Assembly: GCA_038120295.1 (NCBI GenBank)
Contig: JAYOLL010000004.1
Coordinates: forward strand, 62,001 to 126,000
DNA from: JAYOEY01 sp038120295
GTDB taxonomy: Bacteria > Pseudomonadota > Alphaproteobacteria > MPNO01 > UBA2964
Direction: 5' to 3'
DNA length: 64,000 bases
The notes beneath the pieces were generated by a model. It saw only the letters and a program-made list of their open reading frames with translations, was not told the DNA's origin and did not search any database. Below, in pieces: positions 1 to 6,956 of the stretch. The position numbers and the translations under genes were made by a program. The first letter of the stretch is position 1, and each line of letters opens with the position of its first letter.

Positions 1-753
1 GAACACCACGATACGGCGGCCGTTAAAGCAGCTCTGCGTAACGTGCGAGATCCGCGCCGCCAGGGTCGAGACGTCGATCTTGCGGTCCTTGTAGACCTTC
101 TTCGCCGCGTCGAGGAACATCGCATCCGTCGGCGGCTTGACCTTGATGATGTGCGCGCCGAGCTGGCAGGCAAGATGGGCGGCGTAGGCGCAGACATCCA
201 TCGCGGTTTCGCCCTCGCGCGATACCATGCCGCCGCGGGGATACGACCACATGACCACGGCGAGCCCGACCGACTTGGCTTCCTCGGCCAGTTCCCGGAT
301 TTCCTCGATCTGTTCGTACTGGTCTTCGGAGCCGGGATAGATGGTGAAGCCGATCGCCGCGCAACCGAGCCGCAGCGCATCGCTTACCGTGGCGGTGACG
401 GCCTGGTCCTTGTTGCTGCTGAGCGAGTTGGCGCCGTTGCATTTGAGGATGGTGGGAACCGCGCCGGCAAATGTGTCCGCACCCGCTTCGAGCTGGCCGA
501 GCGGCGCTGCATAGGCGTTCAGCCCGGCGTCGATGGCGAGCTGATAATGATAGTGCGGATCGTAGGCATCCGGGTTGGGGGCGAAGCTGCGCGCCGGGCC
601 GTGCTCTACGCCCTGATCGACCGGCAGGATCACCATCTTGCCGGTGCCGCCGAGCTTCCCGTGCATCAGGATCCGGCACAGATTTGCCTTGGTGCCGGGC
701 GTGTCGGATTCATAGCCCGCGAGAATCTTCTTTACGCGCTGTGTGACTTTCAT
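1..753 (-). CDS. Class I fructose-bisphosphate aldolase (DhnA type), C-terminus cut by window edge
   Basis: Cleaves fructose-1,6-bisphosphate to DHAP and glyceraldehyde-3-phosphate in the cytosol (glycolysis and gluconeogenesis). The 251 visible residues run in frame to base 1, so the stop lies outside the window. The family signatures are visible: an N-terminal MVILPVDQGVEHGPA stretch, a glycine-rich IGFTIYPGSE barrel strand and the HIIKVKPPTDA segment carrying the Schiff-base lysine typical of DhnA/FbaB aldolases. The start is the ATG at 753-751, preceded by an AGGGGA ribosome site about 8 nt upstream. A gene for an unknown 147-residue protein lies 105 nt upstream on the same strand. Family assignment is firm; the physiological substrate could also be a related ketose phosphate. 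Confidence 0.92.
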   Translation of the reverse strand, partial: MKVTQRVKKILAGYESDTPGTKANLCRILMHGKLGGTGKMVILPVDQGVEHGPARSFAPNPDAYDPHYHYQLAIDAGLNAYAAPLGQLEAGADTFAGAVPTILKCNGANSLSSNKDQAVTATVSDALRLGCAAIGFTIYPGSEDQYEQIEEIRELAEEAKSVGLAVVMWSYPRGGMVSREGETAMDVCAYAAHLACQLGAHIIKVKPPTDAMFLDAAKKVYKDRKIDVSTLAARISHVTQSCFNGRRIVVF

Positions 754-858
754 CGATTTCGTCCCCTGGTTTTCTCGTGTTTTCTGCACGTCGTGGCGGA
801 GCCGTCGGGCGACCCTGCATTCGCGTTCGTTATACTTGAATCGCGCGCCGCCGAAAAG

Positions 859-1302
859 CTATCGGCGGCTCCTGCCTGTGAGCAAATCCGCCAGGGGAGT
901 TTCAACGCCCGGCGGCCGGCGCGGGTCCAGGACACGCCTGGGTCGAGAGACGACAGTCGCTCCCGCCTGTTCCGCGATGGCCGCAACCTTTCGCCGCGCC
1001 GCGGGTTTGCCGCCCAGCGCCACAATCGTGACCCCCTGGCGCAATGCGGCGAGTGCTCGGCCGGGCTCATCGCCGCAATCCAGAACGGCGGTCACGGAAA
1101 CGTCGGGAAATTCGTCGCTGATTGCCCTGACGATTTCTTCGAACCAGATTGGGCCTATTGAGGATGCGGCCCCCGGGAAACTCCACAATTCCAGGTTCGT
1201 GCCGGTTGCGCGCGCTGCTTCGCACCAGTCTCTGGCGTCGGCGATTCCCCGAAAGAGCACCGCACGCGGCTTGTTCGCGGACGATTTTCCCTGACTGACC
1301 AT
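859..1302 (-). CDS. Conserved-looking hypothetical protein upstream of the aldolase gene
   Basis: Predicted 147-residue soluble protein that I cannot name. It has an alternating alpha/beta look: strand-like segments RAVLFRGI, LELWSFPG, SVTAVLDCGDEPGRAL, GVTIVALGG and AGATVVS separated by helices, which suggests a small Rossmann-like or response-regulator-like fold without recognisable catalytic residues. The reading frame is open further upstream, but the upstream part is low-complexity antisense of the coiled-coil gene and zapA, so I place the start at the ATG 1302-1300. It is on the same strand as the aldolase gene with a 105-nt gap, and divergent from the zapA cluster. The function cannot be inferred beyond a possible link to central carbon metabolism by position. 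Confidence 0.6.
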   Translation of the reverse strand: MVSQGKSSANKPRAVLFRGIADARDWCEAARATGTNLELWSFPGAASSIGPIWFEEIVRAISDEFPDVSVTAVLDCGDEPGRALAALRQGVTIVALGGKPAARRKVAAIAEQAGATVVSRPRRVLDPRRPPGVETPLADLLTGRSRR

Positions 1303-1420
1303 GGCGCCGAAGTGTGCCACGCAATGGAGCGAACCGCCAACGGCAGCGCCGCAGGCTTCCTGCGCCGTTTCCAACCCTGATGATTGACGCTTTGCGCGGG
1401 CGCGGCCTATGTTCCCCGCC

Positions 1421-1672
1421 ATGGAACAGCTGGAACACGCAGAACAGAGACTGGCGTCGGCGCTCGACAGGCTTGAGGCGGCGGCGGCGCGCGTGACCGG
1501 TTCGAAAGCCGTGGCCGCCGTGGATGGCGAGCTTGCCGCCTTGCGCGAACGGTGCGAATCTCTGGAAGCGCGCAATCGAGAGATTACGCAGCGACTGGAT
1601 ACGGCCATCGTTCGTCTTCAGCGCGTGCTTGACGCCGACGAGAAAGCGAAAGCCAGCAATGGCGCAGGTTGA
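1421..1672 (+). CDS. Short coiled-coil protein upstream of zapA (DUF4164-like)
   Basis: About 83 residues, almost entirely heptad-like helix (EQLEHAEQRLASALDRLEAA, then LAALRERCESLEARN and LDTAIVRLQRVLDADEKAK). Small coiled-coil proteins of this kind commonly precede zapA in alphaproteobacteria and are often labelled DUF4164; the role is unproven, but a part in cell division together with ZapA is a fair inference. Its stop overlaps the zapA start by 14 nt, so the two are translationally coupled. Two ATG codons are possible, 1409 and 1421; neither has a convincing Shine-Dalgarno, and I prefer 1421. Confidence 0.7.
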   Translation: MEQLEHAEQRLASALDRLEAAAARVTGSKAVAAVDGELAALRERCESLEARNREITQRLDTAIVRLQRVLDADEKAKASNGAG

Positions 1673-1967
1673 AATCCGCATTAACAGCCGGGCCTACCGG
1701 ATTTCCTGCGATGACGGTCAGGAAGAACATCTGACGCGGCTCGCTGCATTCGTCGACAAGCGGGTGCAGGAGCTGGTGGCATCGGTAGGACAGGTCGGCG
1801 AAGAACGGTTGCTGGTCATGGCGAGCCTGCTGATCGCCGACGAGCTGTCCGAGACCTTTGCGAGCATCGAAGCCGGTCAGGACGGGGGCGACGACGGATC
1901 GGTGAAAACCATCGAAGCCGCGGCGGAGCGAATCGAGCGAATCGCAGCAAAACTGACGGCCGCCTGA
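1659..1967 (+). CDS. zapA: Cell division protein ZapA
   Basis: Predicted 102-residue FtsZ-ring-associated protein that crosslinks FtsZ protofilaments at midcell. It begins with the ZapA pattern (MAQVEIRINSRAYRISCDDG, then EEHLTRLAAFVDKRVQELV) and ends in a helical coiled-coil region. The start ATG at 1659 lies inside the end of the upstream coiled-coil gene; a longer open frame upstream is only the shadow of that gene. The position directly before 6S RNA and 5-formyltetrahydrofolate cyclo-ligase is the classical zapA-ssrS-5FCL arrangement, which strongly supports the identity. Confidence 0.9.
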   Translation: MAQVEIRINSRAYRISCDDGQEEHLTRLAAFVDKRVQELVASVGQVGEERLLVMASLLIADELSETFASIEAGQDGGDDGSVKTIEAAAERIERIAAKLTAA

Positions 1968-1968
1968 A

Positions 1969-2011
1969 ATATCTCACCGGAATTCCCCTCGGTAGGGGAA
2001 ATCGGTGATAT
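1969..2011. promoter_or_regulatory. Imperfect 43-bp inverted repeat between zapA and 6S RNA
   Basis: Starts one base after the zapA stop. The left arm ATATC(TC)ACCG pairs with CGGTGATAT, and the inner arm TTCCCCT pairs with AGGGGAA around a CGGT loop, with one 2-nt bulge and one mismatch. There is no T-run after it, so it is not a standard intrinsic terminator. Its right edge merges with a TATAGT hexamer (2009-2014) that fits as the -10 element of the 6S RNA promoter. It may end or process zapA mRNA, or act as an operator for 6S RNA. Confidence 0.5.
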
Positions 2012-2019
2012 AGTCTGCC

Positions 2020-2171
2020 CAGAGCGGTAGCTGTGCGGTGCGCGAGAAACCGTATCCCTGGGGCCAATAAACACCTCTAGGGAGCTGTCCCTGCCAGGAT
2101 CCTGGTCCCGGTACACGGCGCCCACCTGCTTTAGCAGGCCTTAAGAGGATGCAACTTCGGACGGCCGCTTG
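2020..2171 (+). ncRNA. ssrS: 6S RNA (SsrS), alphaproteobacterial type
   Basis: Regulatory RNA that binds the RNA polymerase housekeeping holoenzyme by mimicking an open promoter. Support: its location between zapA and the 5-formyltetrahydrofolate cyclo-ligase gene, the hallmark position of ssrS; a noncoding stretch of about 150 nt; a central GGGAGCTGTCCCTGCCAGGA region and GGCGCCCACCTGCTTTAGCA downstream, as in alphaproteobacterial 6S RNAs; and closing-stem complementarity between AGCGG near 2023 and CCGCT near 2165. A TATAGT -10-like hexamer sits at 2009-2014, putting the start near 2020. The ends are estimates good to about 5-10 nt. Confidence 0.82.
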
Positions 2172-2204
2172 GCGCCGCTCGCCTTTCCTGACGACAGAAA
2201 ATTT

Positions 2205-2807
2205 ATGCTCTCAGCCAGCCGGATCGATCTCGCCAAACAGTCAATGCGGGAGGAGCGGGCGCGGGCGCGCCGTCTCGCTCATCGCGAAGGCGGCCGTGCG
2301 GCAGCCCTCGCGATCATTGAAAAATTTCAGGAAGCCCGGCAGCGCGGGCTGGCGGTAAATCCCGGCGATGCGGTTTCCGGCTATTGGCCGATGCGCGACG
2401 AGATGGATATTCGCGGCCTGCTCGCCCGGCTGCATGGAGAAGGCATGATCTGCGCGTTGCCGGTGGTGGCGGCGAAGGACAGGCCGCTGATATTCCGCCG
2501 CTGGCGCCCGGACGACGCGCTGGAAGGCGGCGCGTTCGGCCTGTCGGAACCGTCCTCCGACAAGGCCGACATCGATCCGCGAGTCATTCTGGTGCCGTTG
2601 CTGGCGGTCGATGCGTCGGGCAACCGGCTTGGTTACGGCGCCGGCTATTACGACAGGACGCTGGCTGAACGGCGCGCGCAGGGTCCCGTCGTCGCCGTGG
2701 GGATCGGGTTCGAGGCGCAGCGAGTGGCGGCGTTGCCCGTCGACGGTTACGATCAGCGTCTCGACTGGCTGGTGACCGAACAGTCTGTCACACGGTTTGG
2801 CGGATAG
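2205..2807 (+). CDS. 5-formyltetrahydrofolate cyclo-ligase
   Basis: Predicted 200 residues. Converts 5-formyl-THF to 5,10-methenyl-THF with ATP in cytosolic one-carbon metabolism. The N-terminal basic helix (MREERARARRLAHR), the central LPVVAAKDRPLIFRRW strand and the C-terminal nucleotide-binding signature GNRLGYGAGYYDRTL are family hallmarks. The frame is open from a TTG at 2169, but that lies in the 3' end of the 6S RNA; the ATG at 2205 gives the usual N-terminal length. The 6S-RNA/5-FCL linkage is conserved across proteobacteria, and co-transcription with 6S is possible. The stop overlaps the region just before the next gene (10-nt gap). Confidence 0.92.
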   Translation: MLSASRIDLAKQSMREERARARRLAHREGGRAAALAIIEKFQEARQRGLAVNPGDAVSGYWPMRDEMDIRGLLARLHGEGMICALPVVAAKDRPLIFRRWRPDDALEGGAFGLSEPSSDKADIDPRVILVPLLAVDASGNRLGYGAGYYDRTLAERRAQGPVVAVGIGFEAQRVAALPVDGYDQRLDWLVTEQSVTRFGG

Positions 2808-2817
2808 GGGGGAACGC

Positions 2818-3639
2818 GTGAGAATTCTGATTTGCGGCGACGTGGTGGGACGTGCGGGCAGGCGCGCCGTCTGCGATGCGCTGCCCGGGCTGCGTCGGTC
2901 GCTCGATCTCGATTTCGTTGTCGTCAACGGAGAGAACGCCGCTGGCGGCTTCGGAATCACGGCAAAAATCTGCAACCAGTTTCTCGACGCTGGCGCCGAT
3001 GCCGTCACCACCGGCAACCATGCCTGGGACCAGAAGGACATCGTGCCGCATTTCGACAAGGAAAAGCGATTGCTCCGCCCGCACAACTACCCCGAAGGAA
3101 CGCCGGGGTCCGGTGTCGGCGTTTACGAGGCGCAGGACGGGCGCAGGGTGGCCGTGCTGCATTTTATGGGGCTGCTGTTCATGCCGTCGCTCGACGATCC
3201 GTTCGCGGGGGTCGACCGGGCCATGCTCAACCGGAAGATGGGCGGTGACAACGATCTGGCCGCCATCGTCGTCGATTTTCATGCCGAAGCGACCAGCGAG
3301 AAAATGGCGTTCGGCCATATGCTGGACGGCAGGGTTTCCACGGTAGTCGGGACGCACAGCCACGTGCCCACGGCGGACTGCCAGGTCCTGCCCGGCGGCA
3401 CCGGCTACATGTCCGATATCGGCATGTGCGGCGATTACGATTCCGTCATCGGCATGAAAAAGGAAGGATCGATCCATCGGTTCCGCAGCAAGCTGCCCGG
3501 CCCGCGGCTGGAGGCGGCGGGCGGAGAGGCAACGTTATGTGCGGTTCTGGTGGAAACCAACGACGCAACCGGGCTTGCCCGGTCGATCGAACCGGTCCGG
3601 ATCGGCGGCAGGCTCGCGCCCGCCATGCCGACCCGTTAA
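2818..3639 (+). CDS. YmdB-like metallophosphoesterase (TIGR00282 family)
   Basis: Predicted 273-residue calcineurin-like phosphoesterase of the YmdB/DR1281 type, which hydrolyses 2',3'-cyclic nucleotides in characterised relatives. Metal-binding motifs in order: CGDVVGRAGR near the N-terminus, VVNGENAAGG, TTGNHAWDQKD and GTHSHVPTADCQ. The start is GTG 2818, preceded by a strong GGGGGGA ribosome site; an upstream TTG would overlap the 5-FCL gene. No signal peptide, so cytosolic. It follows the 5-FCL gene by 10 nt and probably shares its transcript. It converges on the chemoreceptor gene downstream with only about 12 nt between them. Confidence 0.88.
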   Translation: MRILICGDVVGRAGRRAVCDALPGLRRSLDLDFVVVNGENAAGGFGITAKICNQFLDAGADAVTTGNHAWDQKDIVPHFDKEKRLLRPHNYPEGTPGSGVGVYEAQDGRRVAVLHFMGLLFMPSLDDPFAGVDRAMLNRKMGGDNDLAAIVVDFHAEATSEKMAFGHMLDGRVSTVVGTHSHVPTADCQVLPGGTGYMSDIGMCGDYDSVIGMKKEGSIHRFRSKLPGPRLEAAGGEATLCAVLVETNDATGLARSIEPVRIGGRLAPAMPTR

Positions 3640-3651
3640 GCCGGGATAATC

Positions 3652-5877
3652 TCAGGCGGCCCGAACCGTATGCAGGAAGCTGTCGACCTGCATCTTGAGG
3701 GCTTCGCCCTGTTTCGATAGCTCTTCGGAGGCGCTCAGGACGTGGTTCGCCGTCTCGCCGGTTTCGCTGGCGGCGCGGTTCACCTGCTCGATATTGCCGG
3801 TGACGGACTGCGTGCCCGATGCGGCCTGCTGCACATTTTCCGCGATCTCCTTTGTAGCGGAATTCTGCTGTTCGACAGCGGTGGCGACCTTTGTCGATAT
3901 TTCGTTGATCTGGCCGATGACATCCGAGATTCCCTCGATAGCCTTCACCGCATCGCCGGTCGCGTTCTGAATGTCGGAGATCTGGGTGCCGATTTCCTCG
4001 GTTGCCTTGGCTGTCTGCGTGGCAAGAGATTTGACTTCGGATGCAACGACGGCAAAGCCCTTGCCGGCTTCTCCGGCGCGCGCCGCTTCGATGGTGGCGT
4101 TGAGCGCCAGAAGGTTGGTCTGGCTGGCGATGTCGTTGATCAGGTCGACCACATCGCCGATTTTCTGAACGGCGTCCGCCAGCCCCTGCACCTTGCGGTT
4201 GGTGCTGTCCGCTTCGGCAACGGCCTCGGTGGCGATTGTCTTCGCTTCGGAGACCTGATCGCTGATTTCGCCGACGGAACTGGAAAGCTGGCCGGCAGCG
4301 GCGGCCACGGTCTTGATGTTCGAGGTAGCCTCCTCTGACGCGGAGGCAACGGCGGAAGACCGGGTGCTGGTGTCTTCGGCCGTGCGGGTCATCTCTTCCG
4401 CCGAAGCCCGCATTTCGGTCGTCGCGCTCGATACGGCCTCAATGACGCTCATGACGTTCTTTTCGAAATCGTCCGCCATCGACAGCATCGAATTCCTGCG
4501 CTCTTCCTCCGCCCGCTGTTCCGCTTGCTGGGCCCTGAGTTTCCGTTCCTCGCTGCGCGCCTTGTTCTGTTTCCAGATATGAAGTGTGTCGCACATGTCG
4601 CCGATTTCGTCCTTCTGTCTCAGCGACGGCACTTCGACCGAAACATCGTCCGCGGCGAGCCGCTGCATGGTCTCGGTAATCAGCCGGATCGGCCTGGCAG
4701 CCCGGTGGCCGACAAACATGCCGGCGGATATGAACACGCCGACGCAGACGAGAAGGGCAGTGGCGAAAAGCATGACTATCTCGTCCCAGAGCGCAAAGGC
4801 TTCGTTGAGCGGAACGCGGACCAGCGCCGACCAGCCGAGACCTGGATAGCCGTATGCTCCCTTGGCGAACGAATAGCCGGCTGCCTGGTCGATCTGCTTT
4901 CGCGCATGGGCTGATATCATGGCGCCATTGCCGCCCTTGATGGCTTGCTGCGCAACTGCAACACCCGCGCTTGCGAGATTCAGCTTTCCGACGACGTCAA
5001 AGTTTCGCTTGTAGCCGGCGATGCCCGAAAAATTCTGTCCCCTGGGATCGAAATCGACGAGGACAGTCCCCTTCCGGTCGATCAGCGTCACTTCGGTATT
5101 GGCCATGCCGTCGGCCGCCATCTTGTCATAGAACTGCGCGACGATTTCCTCCACCAGCCCGAAATCGGCGAAGTTCACCCAGATACCGATTTTCTGGCCG
5201 AGCGAGTCGTAGACCGGCGCGCTAAAGGGGATCACATACCCGTCATCGCCATAGAGTTTCGCGATCATCTCGTTCCGGGAGGGCTGGCTGACGGCGGTGC
5301 CGGTCAGGCCGTTCTTTCCCTTGAGGAAATTTTCCGTCAAGGCATCCTTGAACCAGGGGTCGTTGGAAACCGAACGGCCCAGCAAGCCGTCCGTTGCGAT
5401 GTCCTTGCCGGAAGCATCGACCGAATTGACCGCGATAACCTTGCCGTCGAGGCTGATCAGCAGCATGAGCCTGTATATGCCGTATCCGGTCATGTAACCG
5501 TTCATGGCATGGACCAGCGGATTATCCTTCCCGGGAAAATTCCAGTTTTCCTGCTGGTGGGCGGCGCTATTGAGGCCAAACGCCTGCACGTCGCCGTACC
5601 GTTCGAAAAGGTTGCGGTCGATCGCGTCGTTGATGCCGACGGCATTCTCCATGACCTTCGTCGTCAGCGCCTGCTTGATCTTTCCTTCCTCGGTGAAAAG
5701 GATGCCGAACAGGGCGATGCCGGGAAGCAGCCCGAATGCTAGCAGCAGCAGGGTCAGTTTTCCGCGGACCCCGAGCGAAAGAAACCCGGTTGGTTTTTGC
5801 GTTATCGACGGATTGTCCGCTGTCGTTGTTTCGCCAGCGATAACGTCGCTTTTTTCCGTATCGGTGACTGCGTTCAT
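3652..5877 (-). CDS. Methyl-accepting chemotaxis protein with periplasmic Cache-type sensor
   Basis: Predicted 741-residue membrane chemoreceptor. Layout: a cytoplasmic N-tail, TM1 near residues 38-60 (LTLLLLAFGLLPGIALFGIL), a large periplasmic domain of about 290 residues with double-Cache features (YRLMLLISLDGKVIAVNSVD, PVYDSLGQKIGIWVNFADF, VTLIDRKGTVLVDFDP), TM2 around 370-395, a HAMP domain, and a C-terminal signalling domain with the conserved hairpin tip INDIASQTNLLALNATIEAA. It probably senses a small amino or organic acid; the ligand cannot be told. No CheW, CheA or CheR genes are nearby, so this is an orphan receptor feeding a distant chemotaxis complex. It is divergent from yebC. 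Confidence 0.93.
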   Translation of the reverse strand: MNAVTDTEKSDVIAGETTTADNPSITQKPTGFLSLGVRGKLTLLLLAFGLLPGIALFGILFTEEGKIKQALTTKVMENAVGINDAIDRNLFERYGDVQAFGLNSAAHQQENWNFPGKDNPLVHAMNGYMTGYGIYRLMLLISLDGKVIAVNSVDASGKDIATDGLLGRSVSNDPWFKDALTENFLKGKNGLTGTAVSQPSRNEMIAKLYGDDGYVIPFSAPVYDSLGQKIGIWVNFADFGLVEEIVAQFYDKMAADGMANTEVTLIDRKGTVLVDFDPRGQNFSGIAGYKRNFDVVGKLNLASAGVAVAQQAIKGGNGAMISAHARKQIDQAAGYSFAKGAYGYPGLGWSALVRVPLNEAFALWDEIVMLFATALLVCVGVFISAGMFVGHRAARPIRLITETMQRLAADDVSVEVPSLRQKDEIGDMCDTLHIWKQNKARSEERKLRAQQAEQRAEEERRNSMLSMADDFEKNVMSVIEAVSSATTEMRASAEEMTRTAEDTSTRSSAVASASEEATSNIKTVAAAAGQLSSSVGEISDQVSEAKTIATEAVAEADSTNRKVQGLADAVQKIGDVVDLINDIASQTNLLALNATIEAARAGEAGKGFAVVASEVKSLATQTAKATEEIGTQISDIQNATGDAVKAIEGISDVIGQINEISTKVATAVEQQNSATKEIAENVQQAASGTQSVTGNIEQVNRAASETGETANHVLSASEELSKQGEALKMQVDSFLHTVRAA

Positions 5878-6124
5878 CGTGAAGCCCCTATGTAGCTAAT
5901 TCGAGTAGCACTGGTTGTATTTTTATCCCGTAATTTCTCCGGGTGAATGATCGGTTAATTCAGATAAAATTTTTATCGGATTGAATCCGTTTCGGCCTTG
6001 GGAGTACTACGGCGGAGCCGTCCCGGCGACCGGGGCTTGATGTGCGGTCTGTCGGTTGTGGTATAGATGTCGGGTGCCGTGATGCAGCGGCGAACCAGGA
6101 AAATCAGGAAATACGGAAGACGAA
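5878..6124. other. Divergent intergenic region, chemoreceptor / yebC
   Basis: 247 nt between two divergent genes; it must hold both promoters. It is relatively A+T-rich around 5930-5990 (TTAATTCAGATAAAATTTTT), which is the likeliest place for promoter elements, but I see no clear -35/-10 pair. No ORF or RNA gene is evident. Confidence 0.4.
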
Positions 6125-6874
6125 ATGGCGGGACATTCCAAATTCAAGAACATCATGTACCGCAAGGGCGCGCAGGACAAAAAGCGCGCCAAGATATTCA
6201 CCAAGCTGATCCGCGACATTCAGGTCGCGACACGCGCCGGCCTGCCGGATCCGGAAATGAATCCGGCGCTCAAGATGGCTGTGCAGGCGGCGAACGCGCA
6301 GAACATGCCCAAGGACAATATCGATCGCGCGATCAAGCGGGCGAGCGGCGAGGGCGACGGCGATTCCTACGAGGAAATCCGTTACGAAGGCTACGGGCCG
6401 GGTGGTGTAGCGCTGATCGTCGATGCGCTGACGGACAACCGGAACCGGACGGCGTCCGAGGTCCGGGCGGCCTTCACCAAGTTCGGCGGGTCGCTGGGCG
6501 AAACCAACAGCGTCAGTTTCCAGTTCGACCGTGTCGGGCTGATCGCCTACCCGGCCGACGTAGCCGATGCTGACGCCATGTTCGAGGCGGCGCTGGAAGC
6601 CGGCGCCAGCGACGTCGAATCGTCCGATGACAGTCATGAGATCGTTTGTGCGCCCGACGATTTCGGCCAGGTCCGGGCTGCGCTTGAGAAACAGTTCGGC
6701 AAGGCGGAGGAAGCCGATCTCGGCTGGCGTCCGCAATCCACCGTACCGGTCGACGAAGACAAGGTCGAGACCCTGCTGAAGCTGATCGAGGCGCTTGACG
6801 ACAGCGACGACGTGCAGAGCGTCTCGGCGAATTACGAAATCGACGACGCTGTGCTGGAACGGATGGCGGGCTGA
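6125..6874 (+). CDS. yebC: YebC/PmpR (TACO1) family protein
   Basis: Predicted 249 residues, full length for the family. YebC-family proteins act in the cytosol; they have been described as DNA-binding regulators and more recently as helpers of translation through polyproline stretches. The N-terminus MAGHSKFKNIMYRKGAQDKK is diagnostic, followed by IRYEGYGPGGVALIVD and the acidic C-terminal region. The ATG at 6125 is the natural start. The gene commonly lies just upstream of ruvC; here a chemoreceptor gene on the opposite strand separates them. A strong intrinsic terminator follows within 30 nt of the stop. Confidence 0.95.
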   Translation: MAGHSKFKNIMYRKGAQDKKRAKIFTKLIRDIQVATRAGLPDPEMNPALKMAVQAANAQNMPKDNIDRAIKRASGEGDGDSYEEIRYEGYGPGGVALIVDALTDNRNRTASEVRAAFTKFGGSLGETNSVSFQFDRVGLIAYPADVADADAMFEAALEAGASDVESSDDSHEIVCAPDDFGQVRAALEKQFGKAEEADLGWRPQSTVPVDEDKVETLLKLIEALDDSDDVQSVSANYEIDDAVLERMAG

Positions 6875-6901
6875 GACCTGCCGGTTCCCGGAACCGAAAT
6901 G

Positions 6902-6934
6902 AAAAACCCCGCTTCCGGAGAAGCGGGGTTTTCC
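6902..6934. terminator. Bidirectional intrinsic terminator
   Basis: AAAACCCCGCTTC pairs perfectly with GAAGCGGGGTTTT around a short CGGA loop, with A-tract and T-tract on either side. It lies between the ends of yebC (+) and the NIT-domain chemoreceptor (-), so it can serve both. Confidence 0.93.
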
Positions 6935-6956
6935 GTTAACAGTGGTCTGACGCCCG

